From Nocardia anaemiae NBRC 100462 (GTDB lineage Bacteria; Actinomycetota; Actinomycetes; Mycobacteriales; Mycobacteriaceae), in NCBI RefSeq assembly GCF_001612725.1, contig NZ_BDAZ01000001.1, positions 186,001 to 250,000 of the forward strand: DNA of 64,000 bases, given 5' to 3'. Both the position numbers and the translations under genes were made by a program. The number at the start of each line of letters is the position of its first letter. Within the stretch, counting starts at the first letter, position 1. Below the pieces are notes generated by a model. The model was given only the letters and a program-made list of their open reading frames with translations. It had not been told where the DNA came from and made no database searches. Positions 54,512 through 63,341 of the stretch are shown piece after piece.

Positions 54512-56316
54512 CGGATCTCCTCTCGCCGGATCCGATGCCCGTCGCCGCTCGGATCGGGCGGCGAGCCGTTGCGCTTGCCGAGGACGACGGCCTCGTCGGC
54601 GCCGAGCTGCGAGGCGACGATCTCCTGGTATTCCGCGCAATCGCGCATCAACTGCTCATGGGTGCCGATCCCGGCCATGACGCCGTCCTCCAGCACGACG
54701 ATCTGATCGGCATCGCGAATGGTGGTAACCCGTTGCGCCACAATGATTACCGAGGCATCCCCGGTCTCCGGCCGCAATGCCGCGCGCAGTCGGGCGTCGG
54801 TGGCGACATCCAATGCGGAGAACGAATCGTCGAACAGGTAGACCCGCGGCTTCTTCACCAGCGCCCGCGCGATGGCCAACCGCTGACGCTGCCCACCCGA
54901 AACGGTGGTGCCACCCTGTGCGACCGGTGTTTCCAAGCCCTGCGGCATATCGCGCACGAAATCGGCGGCCTGGGCGATCTCCAGACAGCGCCACAGTTCC
55001 TCGTCGGTGGCGTCCGGATTGCCGTAGCGCAGATTGCTGGCGATGGTGCCGGAGAACAGGTATGCCTTCTGCGGCACCAGCCCGATCTGTTCGCGCAGCA
55101 CTTCGAGGTCGATATGGCGGACATCGGTACCGCCGACGTAGACCGCGCCATCGGTCACATCGATGAGCCGGGGAATCAGATTGAGCAGTGTCGTCTTGCC
55201 CGCACCGGTTGAGCCGACGATCGCCGTGGTCGTCCCCGGCTCGACCTGGAACCGGATCGCCGAGAGCACCGGCTTTTCCGCACCGGGAAAGGCGAATTCG
55301 GCGAATTGCAGATCGACCTGTGCCGGATCGCCTTTGAACGGCTGCGGCAGTCGCGGCGGTAGTACCGAGGTCTCGGTCTCGAGCACCTCACCGATCCGAT
55401 CGGCCGAGACGGCCGCGCGCGGCGCCATCATGGCCAGGAACGAGGCCATCATGACGGCCATCAGGATCTGCATGATGTAGGACAGCATCGCGGTGAGCGA
55501 GCCGATCTGCATTTTGTCTTCGTTGATGAGATGTCCGCCGAACCAGATCACGGCGACGGCGGTGACATTGCTGATCAGCATCACCAGCGGGAACATCAGT
55601 GCCATGAGCCGCCCGACCCGCAGCGAGGATTCGGTGAGTTCGGTGTTGGCCACCCCGAAGCGCCAGGTCTCCTGCCGTTCGCGCACGAACGCGCGCACCA
55701 CGCGGATACCGGTGATCTGCTCGCGCAACACCCGGTTGACCTCATCGATCCGGTGCTGCATATCGCGGAAGCCGGGCACCATCTTCGCCACGATGACGCC
55801 CATCGAAATGGCAAGTGCGGGCACCGCGATGAGCAGCAGCCAGGACAGTCCGAGATCTTCGCGCAACGCCATGAAGATGCCGCCGATACACATGATCGGC
55901 GCCATCACCAGAATGGTCGCCGACATCACGATCAGCAGCTGAACCTGCTGAATATCGTTGGTATTGCGGGTGATAAGCGAGGGTGCGCCGAACAGGCCGA
56001 CCTCGCGTGCGGAGAAGGTGCCGACCCGGTGCAGCACCGCGCCGCGCAGATCCCGACCCGCACCCATCGCGGCCTGCGCGCCGAGGTAGACCGAGCAGGC
56101 CGAAGCGATGATCTGCACACCGGTGACCGCGAGCATCCACAGTCCGGTGGTCCAGATGTAGCCGATATCGCCCTTGGTGACACCGTTATCGATCAGGTCG
56201 GCGTTCAAGGTCGGCAGGTACAGCATCGCGATGACCGAGATGAGTTGTAGGCCGACGACGCCCGCCAGTTGGGCCCGATAGGGGGCCAGATGAGTGCGAA
56301 GCAGTCTGATCAGCAT
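54508..56316 (-). CDS. ABC exporter half-transporter (first subunit, degenerate ATPase)
   Basis: 602 residues, ATG 56316 (MLIRLLRTHLAPYRAQ). Transmembrane domain of six helices, then Walker A GSTGAGKTTLLN, signature VSGGQRQRLAIARAL, and Walker B VYLFDDSFSALD, where the catalytic Glu is Asp. That is the pattern of heterodimeric exporters with one degenerate nucleotide site: this half supplies the good LSGGQ-like signature and the other the good Walker B. A regulator of the Rrf2 family lies upstream. Confidence 0.92.
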   Translation of the reverse strand: MLIRLLRTHLAPYRAQLAGVVGLQLISVIAMLYLPTLNADLIDNGVTKGDIGYIWTTGLWMLAVTGVQIIASACSVYLGAQAAMGAGRDLRGAVLHRVGTFSAREVGLFGAPSLITRNTNDIQQVQLLIVMSATILVMAPIMCIGGIFMALREDLGLSWLLLIAVPALAISMGVIVAKMVPGFRDMQHRIDEVNRVLREQITGIRVVRAFVRERQETWRFGVANTELTESSLRVGRLMALMFPLVMLISNVTAVAVIWFGGHLINEDKMQIGSLTAMLSYIMQILMAVMMASFLAMMAPRAAVSADRIGEVLETETSVLPPRLPQPFKGDPAQVDLQFAEFAFPGAEKPVLSAIRFQVEPGTTTAIVGSTGAGKTTLLNLIPRLIDVTDGAVYVGGTDVRHIDLEVLREQIGLVPQKAYLFSGTIASNLRYGNPDATDEELWRCLEIAQAADFVRDMPQGLETPVAQGGTTVSGGQRQRLAIARALVKKPRVYLFDDSFSALDVATDARLRAALRPETGDASVIIVAQRVTTIRDADQIVVLEDGVMAGIGTHEQLMRDCAEYQEIVASQLGADEAVVLGKRNGSPPDPSGDGHRIRREEIR

Positions 56317-56420
56317 GATGAAAAGGAGGCTACCGGCAATCCGCGCGGTGCGTCTCGAACATTCCTGACCAGCAGCGATGTTCGCGCTCGAGGCTTTCGG
56401 CCCGGATCACTCGATGCGAA

Positions 56421-56915
56421 TCAACGCCGCGCCCATGCACCGGGATCCTCGGTGAGCGTCCCGATGAATCCGGGCAGCCGATCCTGTGCGATGTCATCGA
56501 TGGAGACATTCTCCAGCACCGCACGAATATTCACCCGCAGCGCGATCCACACCCGCTGCAACGGTTCGGCCGCACCCGGATATCGCACATCCTCCGGACG
56601 CTCCCCGCGCACCGAGGCCAGCGGGCCCTCGATCGCGCGGATCACATCGGCGATGGAGATCTGCGCGGCCGGGCGGGCCAGCCAATAGCCGCCGTCCGGG
56701 CCGCGCCTACTGGTCACCAGATCAGCTCTGCGCAATTCGGCGAGGACCGTCTCGAGTACCTTGGGCGGGATATGCTGCGCGGTCGAAATCGCCTCTGCCT
56801 TCACCACCGGCGCGACCTGCACGGCGACCCGATCCGACGCACGGTGGGTCCGCGGTGCGCGGGCGATCTCCAATAGGGTCCGCACCGCGTAATCGACCCT
56901 CGCGGTGATGTGCAC
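56421..56915 (-). CDS. Rrf2-family transcriptional regulator without Fe-S cysteines
   Basis: 164 residues. The Rrf2 winged helix is clear: VDYAVRTLLEIARA, then ISTAQHIPPKVLETVLAELR and LVTSRRGPDGGYWLARPAAQ. The protein contains no cysteine, so it cannot hold the iron-sulfur cluster used by IscR/NsrR-type members and must sense something else or act constitutively. A short insertion (RASDRVAVQ) lies in the early part. It precedes the ABC exporter genes by 105 bp and may control them. Confidence 0.9.
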   Translation of the reverse strand: MHITARVDYAVRTLLEIARAPRTHRASDRVAVQVAPVVKAEAISTAQHIPPKVLETVLAELRRADLVTSRRGPDGGYWLARPAAQISIADVIRAIEGPLASVRGERPEDVRYPGAAEPLQRVWIALRVNIRAVLENVSIDDIAQDRLPGFIGTLTEDPGAWARR

Positions 56916-56953
56916 GGCGGCTGCTCCCTGGCCTCTTCGGTGTTCGAACGAAT

Positions 56954-57547
56954 CTACGCGGTATGGCAGCCGGTAAGAACACAGGTGGCCGCGTCAAGCA
57001 GTGTGCGCTCCACCACGGAATCCTCCACGCCGGGCACGAGTTCGGTGGACAACAGCGCGACCCCGAGCACCTCGAGTGCCGCACTGGCACGCAGCTTGGC
57101 GACATCGTCGGCACCGGGTCCGGCGAGCCATTCACGCAGTATCCGAGTCGAATCCAGCATGTCCGGATACCGGTCGGCCATGACATTGATGATCGCGACG
57201 GTGTCGCGGACGCACAGCGCACCCGCGTCGCGATGGCGGATCATGCCGCGCAAATAGGCGCGCAATACGGCGCGAATGCCCTCTTCGTCGTGCGGGACCG
57301 CATCGATATCCTCGATCACCGAGCGCATGTGATCGATGATCGGATCGACGATCGCCAGTAATAGATCTAACTTCGAGGCGTAGTGATAGTAGAGCGAAGC
57401 CTTTGTGATTCCTACCGCATCCGCGACCTCGCGCAGGCTCGTCTGCTCGAATCCCTTGGCCCCGAACAGCTTCACCGCGGCATCGCGAATTGCCATTTTA
57501 GTGCCGCCACCTGCGACAACAGCCTCGCCCGCGTCACGAACGGTCAT
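56954..57547 (-). CDS. TetR-family transcriptional regulator
   Basis: 197 residues. The N-terminal helix-turn-helix is AVKLFGAKGFEQTSLREVAD, then AVGITKASLYYHYASKLDLL. The C-terminal helical domain would bind the effector (LRAYLRGMIRHRDAGALC). ATG 57547 is likely; ATG 57496 is an alternative. It is divergent from an MMPL transporter, and a palindrome in the shared region is a good operator candidate, so it probably represses the transporter and itself. Confidence 0.92.
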   Translation of the reverse strand: MTVRDAGEAVVAGGGTKMAIRDAAVKLFGAKGFEQTSLREVADAVGITKASLYYHYASKLDLLLAIVDPIIDHMRSVIEDIDAVPHDEEGIRAVLRAYLRGMIRHRDAGALCVRDTVAIINVMADRYPDMLDSTRILREWLAGPGADDVAKLRASAALEVLGVALLSTELVPGVEDSVVERTLLDAATCVLTGCHTA

Positions 57548-57630
57548 GGGATGATCCTCTCATCACTTATGCGCTGAGCTAACGTTGCCACCAGAATTGA
57601 GGTTGTACCTCCGCTTAGCCCCTGGGTAGT

Positions 57631-57652
57631 CTACCTACCGCACGGTAGGCAG
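57631..57652. promoter_or_regulatory. TetR-type palindromic operator before the MMPL gene
   Basis: CCTACCG-CA-CGGTAGG is a perfect 7-2-7 palindrome, extending to 10-bp arms with one mismatch (CTACCTACCG / CGGTAGGCAG). It lies 84 bp upstream of the TetR start and 137 bp upstream of the MMPL start. Confidence 0.7.
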
Positions 57653-57788
57653 AAAGCGTCAATTGGAGGCGGGGCGGCAGGGCAATCCCCGCGAGTGCTT
57701 GTCTACGCGCCACGAATCAGCACGTAACCAGCCATCCGTAGTGACTGCTTGCAGGTCGCTCGAAAAGGTCAGCTAGGAGAACCCTTTC

Positions 57789-60086
57789 GTGTCCGTTTAT
57801 CTGTATAGATGGGGGAAGTTCGCTTTCCGCAGGAAATGGATAGTGCTTCCGGTCTGGATTGTCCTGTTCCTACTGCTCGGCGGCCTCGGCGCGCAGCTCA
57901 AGGAACCGATGACCAATGACTTCAGCATGCCGGCGCTGCCGTCCGCCCGTGCCAACGACATTCTCGACAAGCACTTTCCCGGCGCCTCCGACGCCTTCAA
58001 ATTCGACGCCGTCACCGGCACGTATGTCATTGCCGCACCCGATGGGCAGAAGCTGACCGATCCGGCGAACCGGGCGGCGCTGGAGGCCTTCATCGCCAAA
58101 CTCGGCACGCTCGACATCGTCGACCACAGCAAGCCGGTGATGAATCCGGTCGAGGCCGCCGAGAAGTCGGGCTGCATCACCGATCCGGATCCGTCCAAAT
58201 GCAGTGGCGCACCGCTGAACGTGCTCAGCAAAACCGACCCCGATTCGGTCGCCTTCTTCAGCGTCCCGTTCACCATCAAGAAGTTCACCGACGTCACCGA
58301 CGAGCAGCGCGAGGCGGCCTACAACGTCGCCAGCGATGCCCGCAATGCCGGGCTGCAGGTGGAGATGAGCGGCTCGATCGCACAGAAGAACGAGGGCCCC
58401 AGCGGTAAGTCCGAGCAGATCGGCATGGGCATCGCGCTGGTCGTCATGATCATCGCCTTCGGCGCCATCGTCGCCGCCTTCGTGCCGATCATCACCGCGA
58501 TCGTCGGCCTCGGCGCGGCCACCTCGCTGATCTTCCTCGGCACCTCGATCATCGAGGTGCCCAGCTTCACCACCTTCCTCGCGTCCATGATCGGCATCGC
58601 GCTGTCGATCGACTACGCGTTGTTCATCGTGTCGCGCTACAAACACGAACTCGCAGTGCAGCATTCGCCGGAGGAGGCGGCTGGTACCGCACTCGGCACC
58701 GCGGGTTCGGCAGTGGTGTTCGCCGGTCTGACCGTCATCATCGCGCTCGGCGGACTCAGCATCGTCGGCGTGCAGTTCATGACGTTCATGGGATTGGGTG
58801 GCGCGATCGCCGCGGCGTTCGCGGTGCTCACCGCCATCACGCTGATGCCAGCGCTGCTCGGTGCGTTCGGCCGGTTCCTGTTCAAGCCGAAGCTGCCGAT
58901 CGTGGCCCAGCACGATCCCGAGGACGACAAGTCGGTCACCAATGGCATGCGGGTCGGCCGTTTGATCGGTAAGGCGCCCGCGGTGACGCTGCTGCTCAGC
59001 GTTGTCGTGCTCGGCCTGCTCGCCGCACCGGCCGCCGGTCTGAACCTCGGCCTGCCCGGCGATGACAGCCAGCCCAAGACCTCCACCATCCGCAAGGCCT
59101 ACGAGCTGCGCACCGAGGGCTTCGGTGAGGGCAGCAATGGCGTGCTGAATGTCGCTGTCGACCTCACCAATGTGCCCGCCGACCGGCGCGAGGCCGCGGT
59201 GAACGCGCTGCGGTCCAAGCTCGCGTCCTACTCGGGCATGGATTACGTGACCGAGCCCAAGTGGAGTGGTGAGGACAAGGCGGGCGCGCTGCTCGACGGC
59301 GTGCCGAAGTCGGGTCCGAACAACCAGGCCACCAAGGATCTGGTCAGCGACGCCCGCGATGCCGAAGCGCAGATGCAGTCCGAGTACGGCATCGAATACG
59401 GCATCACCGGCACCACGGCGATCTTCGCCGATGTCGACCACGTGCTGCTGAGCAAGATCGTGCCTTACCTGGCGATCGTGGCCGGTGCCGCATTCCTGCT
59501 GCTGATCCTGGTATTCCGCTCGATCCTGGTGCCGCTAACCGCGGCGCTCGGCTTCCTGCTGTCGATGGCGGCCACCTTCGGTGCGACGGTGCTGATCTTC
59601 CAGCAGGGCAAGCTCGGGCTGATCGAGGATCCGCATCCGCTGGTCAGCTTCCTGCCGATCATGCTGATCGGTCTGGTGTTCGGCCTGGCCATGGATTACC
59701 AGGTGTTCCTGGTGACCCGGATGCGCGAGGAGTTCGTCAACGGAAAATCGCCGAAGGATGCGATGGTCGCCGGTTATCACCATGGTGCTCGAGTCGTTAC
59801 CTCGGCCGCGGTCATCATGATCTCGGTATTCGGTTCCTTCCTGCTGGAAACCGATGTCACCGCGAAGTCGTTCGGCTTCGCGCTGGCGGCGGGCGTATTG
59901 ATCGACGCGTTCATTGTCCGGATGATCGTGATCCCGTCGCTGCTGGTGCTGATGGGCAAGTGGTCCTGGTGGATTCCGAAGTGGCTGGATCGGATCCTGC
60001 CGGATATCGACGTCGAGGGCGCGAAGCTGCGTGAGCTGCAGCAGCAGTCTGCCGAGACGGTGAAGGTGCCGGTCGGCGTGAGCTGA
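57789..60086 (+). CDS. MMPL/RND family transporter
   Basis: 765 residues with the duplicated MMPL layout: helix 1 (WIVLPVWIVLFLLLGGLGAQL), an extracytoplasmic loop, five helices, a second loop, and five more. The proton-relay region of helix 4 is IALSIDYALFIVSRYKHEL, and the second repeat has FGLAMDYQVFLVTRMREEF, both with the conserved Asp-Tyr. GTG 57789 follows AGGAGAA. MMPL proteins export cell-envelope lipids or drugs using proton motive force. The TetR/operator arrangement suggests induction. Confidence 0.94.
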   Translation: MSVYLYRWGKFAFRRKWIVLPVWIVLFLLLGGLGAQLKEPMTNDFSMPALPSARANDILDKHFPGASDAFKFDAVTGTYVIAAPDGQKLTDPANRAALEAFIAKLGTLDIVDHSKPVMNPVEAAEKSGCITDPDPSKCSGAPLNVLSKTDPDSVAFFSVPFTIKKFTDVTDEQREAAYNVASDARNAGLQVEMSGSIAQKNEGPSGKSEQIGMGIALVVMIIAFGAIVAAFVPIITAIVGLGAATSLIFLGTSIIEVPSFTTFLASMIGIALSIDYALFIVSRYKHELAVQHSPEEAAGTALGTAGSAVVFAGLTVIIALGGLSIVGVQFMTFMGLGGAIAAAFAVLTAITLMPALLGAFGRFLFKPKLPIVAQHDPEDDKSVTNGMRVGRLIGKAPAVTLLLSVVVLGLLAAPAAGLNLGLPGDDSQPKTSTIRKAYELRTEGFGEGSNGVLNVAVDLTNVPADRREAAVNALRSKLASYSGMDYVTEPKWSGEDKAGALLDGVPKSGPNNQATKDLVSDARDAEAQMQSEYGIEYGITGTTAIFADVDHVLLSKIVPYLAIVAGAAFLLLILVFRSILVPLTAALGFLLSMAATFGATVLIFQQGKLGLIEDPHPLVSFLPIMLIGLVFGLAMDYQVFLVTRMREEFVNGKSPKDAMVAGYHHGARVVTSAAVIMISVFGSFLLETDVTAKSFGFALAAGVLIDAFIVRMIVIPSLLVLMGKWSWWIPKWLDRILPDIDVEGAKLRELQQQSAETVKVPVGVS

Positions 60087-60099
60087 TCGGGACAAGCTG

Positions 60100-60136
60100 C
60101 TCGGCCCCGCACCCCGGATTCGGGTGCGGGGCCGAG
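60100..60136 (+). terminator. Terminator after the MMPL gene
   Basis: CTCGGCCCCGCACCC and GGGTGCGGGGCCGAG form a 15-bp perfect stem with a 7-nt loop, 13 bp after the stop. Confidence 0.88.
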
Positions 60137-60221
60137 TGCGTTTCGGGGGCGTTTTCGCGACAGCCGATCGTGCGTATCCGGCGATCGGGGCCGGTGCCGC
60201 ATACCTTTTCCTGATTGCTGG

Positions 60222-60299
60222 ATGGAAGCGGCCGAGTTGCACGAATTGCGTGGGCAGCCGGTGCCCGACGTGATGCCGCAGCCGGTGTGGGGCGGCTGA
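60222..60299 (+). CDS. Possible 25-residue peptide
   Basis: ATG 60222 to TGA 60299 gives MEAAELHELRGQPVPDVMPQ and PVWGG. The composition is protein-like, but there is no clear ribosome-binding site. It lies alone between the MMPL terminator and the convergent small membrane protein. It may be a chance frame. Confidence 0.2.
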   Translation: MEAAELHELRGQPVPDVMPQPVWGG

Positions 60300-60367
60300 G
60301 TACAAATTCGGAACGCTCCCAATGGCTTTCGATAGACCTCTGGCGAATTCCAGTGGGAGCCTGGACA

Positions 60368-60619
60368 TTACTGGCTAGGCTGCGGCAGGTTGCATTCGTC
60401 GACCTTCGGGTTCACACCCATGTAGTTGAGCGGACCTGCCAGCGCCGTCACGGCGATGGTGCCGAAACCGGCACAGTTGATCGGGCCGCTTTCGAAGTAG
60501 CGGCGCTGACCAGCGGCGAGAATGCCGATGACCAGCCAGAGCAGCAGAAGCAGTCCAAAAATTCGCGCACCGGCGGAAGGCGCTTGTCTGCGGTGGGTCA
60601 CACGCTCGCGCATCGTCAT
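60368..60619 (-). CDS. Small membrane protein, copy 1 of a tandem triplet
   Basis: 83 residues from ATG 60619, with AAAGGAAG 5 bp upstream. After a basic N-tail (RERVTHRRQAPS) comes a transmembrane helix (IFGLLLLLWLVIGILAAGQR), then YFESGPINCAGFG, a second hydrophobic part (TIAVTALAGPLNYMGVNP) and a Pro/Gln tail. Two cysteines are shared with the other copies (NCAG and the one near the end). It differs by a longer N-terminus. Family unknown to me. Confidence 0.8.
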   Translation of the reverse strand: MTMRERVTHRRQAPSAGARIFGLLLLLWLVIGILAAGQRRYFESGPINCAGFGTIAVTALAGPLNYMGVNPKVDECNLPQPSQ

Positions 60620-61045
60620 CGCTTCCTTTCGCACTCGCGTACCACTCGGATACCCGTACACGAGACGATCACTCTTCGTCGTCGATGAGCGCTTGTGCCG
60701 ATCACCACGTATCGGGCATTGACCGGCGAGATAAGCACCATTTCGAGAAGCCGACGAATCCGTTGCCATTTACTTAGGGCACCTACTTTTCGGGCCGTGC
60801 AAGTTCGGCCACGTGCGGCTCACGCGATTCTCGCGCCCACCCTCATCCTCGCCGCTATGGCCAGTATCCAGCCGGGCACTGGCTTGGCCAAGTGTCTATT
60901 CGAGATCACCGGACTCGGTGGCCGGTACCCCGATGCATCTCGGCTTCTGTGCCGCCTCGAACGTATACCGCTCGGTTACGCTGACACCCTGGAAGTCCAC
61001 CGTCGAAAGCCCTGAATCACAGCGGGATCTGGCACCGAGACCAGG
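60620..61045. other. Gene-free interval between copies 1 and 2 of the triplet
   Basis: About 425 bp with only weak overlapping open frames, no ribosome-binding sites and no hairpins of terminator type. It should contain the promoter of copy 1 on the minus strand. I see no gene. Confidence 0.5.
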
Positions 61046-61255
61046 TTAAGGGCTCGGCTGTGGGACGTTGCAGTCGGCGATTTTCGGGTTCACGCCCATG
61101 TAGTTGAGCGGACCCGCGAGAACGGTCAGGGCGATCGTGCCGAAGCCCGCACAGTTGATCGGACCGCTGTCGAAATAGTGCCGCTGCCCCGCCGCGACAA
61201 CGCCGATGACCAACCAGATCACGATCAGTACGCTACCAAGTTTCATCTCGCCCAT
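61046..61255 (-). CDS. Small membrane protein, copy 2 of a tandem triplet
   Basis: 69 residues from ATG 61255, with GGGAGAG just upstream. Sequence from VIWLVIGVVAAGQRHYFDSG onward is nearly identical to copy 3: NCAGFGTIALTVLAGPLNYM and VNPKIADCNVPQPSP. One transmembrane helix is clear and a second hydrophobic segment likely. Conserved GPLNYMGVNPK suggests a fixed structural turn. No function known. Confidence 0.85.
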   Translation of the reverse strand: MGEMKLGSVLIVIWLVIGVVAAGQRHYFDSGPINCAGFGTIALTVLAGPLNYMGVNPKIADCNVPQPSP

Positions 61256-61419
61256 AGCTCTCCCGCGAATCACGCGCACGGGTTGTGGTTCGGGCGAATT
61301 ATCGCACCGTGGCAGCCGCGGGCGGGCGCGCCCGACCGCACGGCATGTCGCGCCGCCCGGCAGAGCACGCCCTGAGCCGCCGAGGGTGGCCGAACCCTCG
61401 GAACTCAGCCCCTCAGGCG

Positions 61420-61635
61420 TTATTGACTGGGTTGGGGCACATTGCAATCGGCGATCTTCGGATTCACGCCCATGTAGTTGAGCGGACCGGCGATCACCGT
61501 CACCGCAATCGTGCCGAACCCGGCGCAATTGACCGGACCACTGTCGAAATAGTGCCGCTGCCCGGCGGCGACGACGCCGATCACCAGCCAGATCAGCACC
61601 AGCAGACTGCCGAATCGAAAATAGGGCTCTCTCAT
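61420..61635 (-). CDS. Small membrane protein, copy 3 of a tandem triplet
   Basis: 71 residues from ATG 61635 (MREPYFRFGSLLVLIWLVIG). From residue 15 on it is almost the same as copy 2, differing mainly by I/V changes. It is 164 bp upstream of copy 2 in the same direction and is probably the first gene of the set. Both cysteines are kept. Confidence 0.85.
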   Translation of the reverse strand: MREPYFRFGSLLVLIWLVIGVVAAGQRHYFDSGPVNCAGFGTIAVTVIAGPLNYMGVNPKIADCNVPQPSQ

Positions 61636-61778
61636 CTAACTCTCGCGAATCAATCCCGCGCGGCTCGACCGCGCCACATCGACGCAGCGCACCCTCCCCG
61701 CGCTTGCCTAATCGCCGTATACCCGCCCGCCGCCTACTTACCCAGGAACTTCCGCAGCCGGTGGATCGTTGGTGCCAC

Positions 61779-62069
61779 ATGGCAAATCTGTTGGGCTGGT
61801 CCATCCCTGGCTGGGTGCTACTCCTGATGGCCGTAGCCCTTTACGAAGCCCTGACCCGGAAACGCCGCAAACGCCGCAACCCCGTCTCCAGCACCTTCAC
61901 CGACGAGTTCACCGCTATGTTCTACGGAACCAAGCGCATGGAACTGGACCACCGGGACTCGGTGTCGATGCTGCGCGACGAACACGCGCAAGGCGCACCG
62001 CCTGGCTTCGGCGTCGACCTGGACCGCCACACCGTTGTCCTGCGACGGCAGGATCCGAGCGCATCGTGA
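61779..62069 (+). CDS. DUF6191 domain protein
   Basis: 96 residues from ATG 61779. An N-terminal transmembrane helix (IPGWVLLLMAVALYEALTRK), basic stop-transfer (KRRKRRN), then the soluble domain TFTDEFTAMFYGTKRMELDH and MLRDEHAQGAPPG with VDLDRHTVVLRRQ, the features of DUF6191. The function is unknown. It is divergent from the small membrane protein triplet. Confidence 0.8.
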   Translation: MANLLGWSIPGWVLLLMAVALYEALTRKRRKRRNPVSSTFTDEFTAMFYGTKRMELDHRDSVSMLRDEHAQGAPPGFGVDLDRHTVVLRRQDPSAS

Positions 62070-62135
62070 ATCGACCGAAATCGGTTGCGCGATCAGTGAG
62101 CATCTCTCTGTAGCCATACGCATTACCATCGAGGT

Positions 62136-62318
62136 ATGGGTGGTATGAGGATCCACGTTGCCGTCCGACGTCCAGAAGTGGTCACGTTCATCGATTCGCA
62201 CAGCGACAATCGGACCGTGAGCGTCGTCGAGGCGCTCGAGCGGGTACAACGCCGCCGGTTGGCCGAGGCCGAAGCGATCACCATCGGTGCGCGCCAGGCT
62301 TTCCCGGGCGTGGATTAG
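62136..62318 (+). CDS. Small hypothetical protein
   Basis: 60 residues, starting ATG 62136 (GGMRIHVAVRRPEVV) or ATG 62145. It has a beta-alpha pattern with a C-terminal helix (VVEALERVQRRRLAEAEAI). A GAGGT element sits directly before the first ATG, which would fit ATG 62145 better. No family recognised. Confidence 0.45.
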   Translation: MGGMRIHVAVRRPEVVTFIDSHSDNRTVSVVEALERVQRRRLAEAEAITIGARQAFPGVD

Positions 62319-62391
62319 CGGCAACCGATCCACCGGACCCGGCCGGAAAACGCGCCGAGCCCGCGTGAAAAGCTGTGCGTGTATTGCTGAA

Positions 62392-62640
62392 TCAGTTAGC
62401 GGTAGGGGCAATTCCAGGCATGTCTCGTGCCCGGTCCTCAGGGGCGCTTTGTTCGCTGGCCGAGATGCTGCGCGTGTAGTGCGGGGCTGATCCACCGCCA
62501 GCCGTGCGGCCCGTGCCGAATTCGCGATAGTTGGCCGTCACCCAGCCCACGCCGCGCCGGTATGCGGTGGCGAGGTTGCGGCGGAACCAGCTTGCGGACC
62601 ACGTCACGCGTCGAGGGGGGTCCAGGGTCTGATCGACCAC
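62392..62640 (-). CDS. Possible hypothetical protein downstream of tRNA-Ser
   Basis: 82 residues from GTG 62640, with VTWSASWFRRNLATAYRRGV and GWVTANYREFGTGRTAGGG. The composition is plausible and the frame open, but no ribosome-binding site is visible and it begins 33 bp after the tRNA terminator. Apart from this, 62319-62672 holds nothing I can support. Confidence 0.3.
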   Translation of the reverse strand: MVDQTLDPPRRVTWSASWFRRNLATAYRRGVGWVTANYREFGTGRTAGGGSAPHYTRSISASEQSAPEDRARDMPGIAPTAN

Positions 62641-62672
62641 GCGCTGCCCAGATCGCTTTCTACCGGGAAGAA

Positions 62673-62703
62673 AAAGCCCCTCACCTGACAAGGTGAGGGG
62701 CTT
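62673..62703 (-). terminator. Intrinsic terminator of tRNA-Ser(CGA)
   Basis: AAAGCCCCTCACCT and AGGTGAGGGGCTTT pair perfectly around GACA, followed on the minus strand by TTTTTCTTCC. It abuts the tRNA 3' end, whose CCA complement overlaps the last base. Confidence 0.92.
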
Positions 62704-62794
62704 TGGCGGTGGCGGAGGGATTTGAACCCTCGGAGGGGGGTTACCCCTCACACGCTTTCGAGGCGTGCTCCTTAGGCCGCTCGGACACGCCACC
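62704..62794 (-). tRNA. tRNA-Ser (anticodon CGA)
   Basis: Read on the minus strand: acceptor GGTGGCG (62794-62788) pairs with CGCCACC, discriminator G, CCA encoded. The anticodon stem CACGC/GCGTG holds the loop CTCGAAA, giving CGA. The long variable arm is typical of serine tRNA, and the T arm is GAGGG-TTCAAAT-CCCTC. It neighbours tadA, as in mycobacteria. Confidence 0.96.
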
Positions 62795-62878
62795 GCCGAC
62801 AACCATACCGGACGGGGGGCTGATCGCTAAATCGCCTGTAGAGGGCGTGGGAGCGGTGGTTTGGGCGAGTGCGGCGGC

Positions 62879-63340
62879 TCAACGTTGGGCGCGGAAGAAT
62901 TCGTCCAGCAGTGCCACGCATTCGGCTTCCAGGATGCCGCCGCGGACCTCTGGGCGATGGTTGAGACGGCGGTCACGGACTACGTCCCAAAGCGAGCCGA
63001 CTGCACCGGTTTTCGGTTCCCAGGCGCCGAAGACCAGGCGGCCGACCCGGGCGAGTACCAGGGCACCCGCGCACATGGTGCACGGCTCCAGCGTTACCGC
63101 GAGCGTGCAGTGTTCCAGACGCCAGCCGTCGCCGACGACCGCGGCGGCACGGCGCAGGGCGAGGATCTCGGCGTGCGCGGTCGGGTCGCCCAGGGCCTCC
63201 CTGGCATTGGCGGCGCGGGCGAGTTCGCGCCCGTCGGCATCGAAGACGACAGCGCCGACCGGTACGTCGCGATCGCCCGCATCGGCTGCGGCGGCGATCG
63301 CGGCGCGGACCATATCGGTGTCGGCTGCGAGCAGGCCCAC
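62879..63340 (-). CDS. tadA: tRNA-specific adenosine deaminase
   Basis: 153 residues. The zinc deaminase motifs are complete: PTAHAEILALRRAA with the proton-shuttling Glu, and TLEPCTMCAGALVLARVGRL. It converts A34 to inosine in tRNA-Arg(ACG) as a dimer. GTG 63340 starts 2 bp after the preceding stop, so it is coupled to the upstream gene. A free nucleoside or guanine deaminase is an alternative, but context matches tadA. Confidence 0.93.
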   Translation of the reverse strand: MGLLAADTDMVRAAIAAAADAGDRDVPVGAVVFDADGRELARAANAREALGDPTAHAEILALRRAAAVVGDGWRLEHCTLAVTLEPCTMCAGALVLARVGRLVFGAWEPKTGAVGSLWDVVRDRRLNHRPEVRGGILEAECVALLDEFFRAQR

Positions 63341-63341
63341 G

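Noticed and set aside
60695..61015. 106-codon plus-strand frame between the small membrane proteins
   Set aside because: No ribosome-binding site, Arg/Leu-rich composition and no similarity to known proteins; likely chance.
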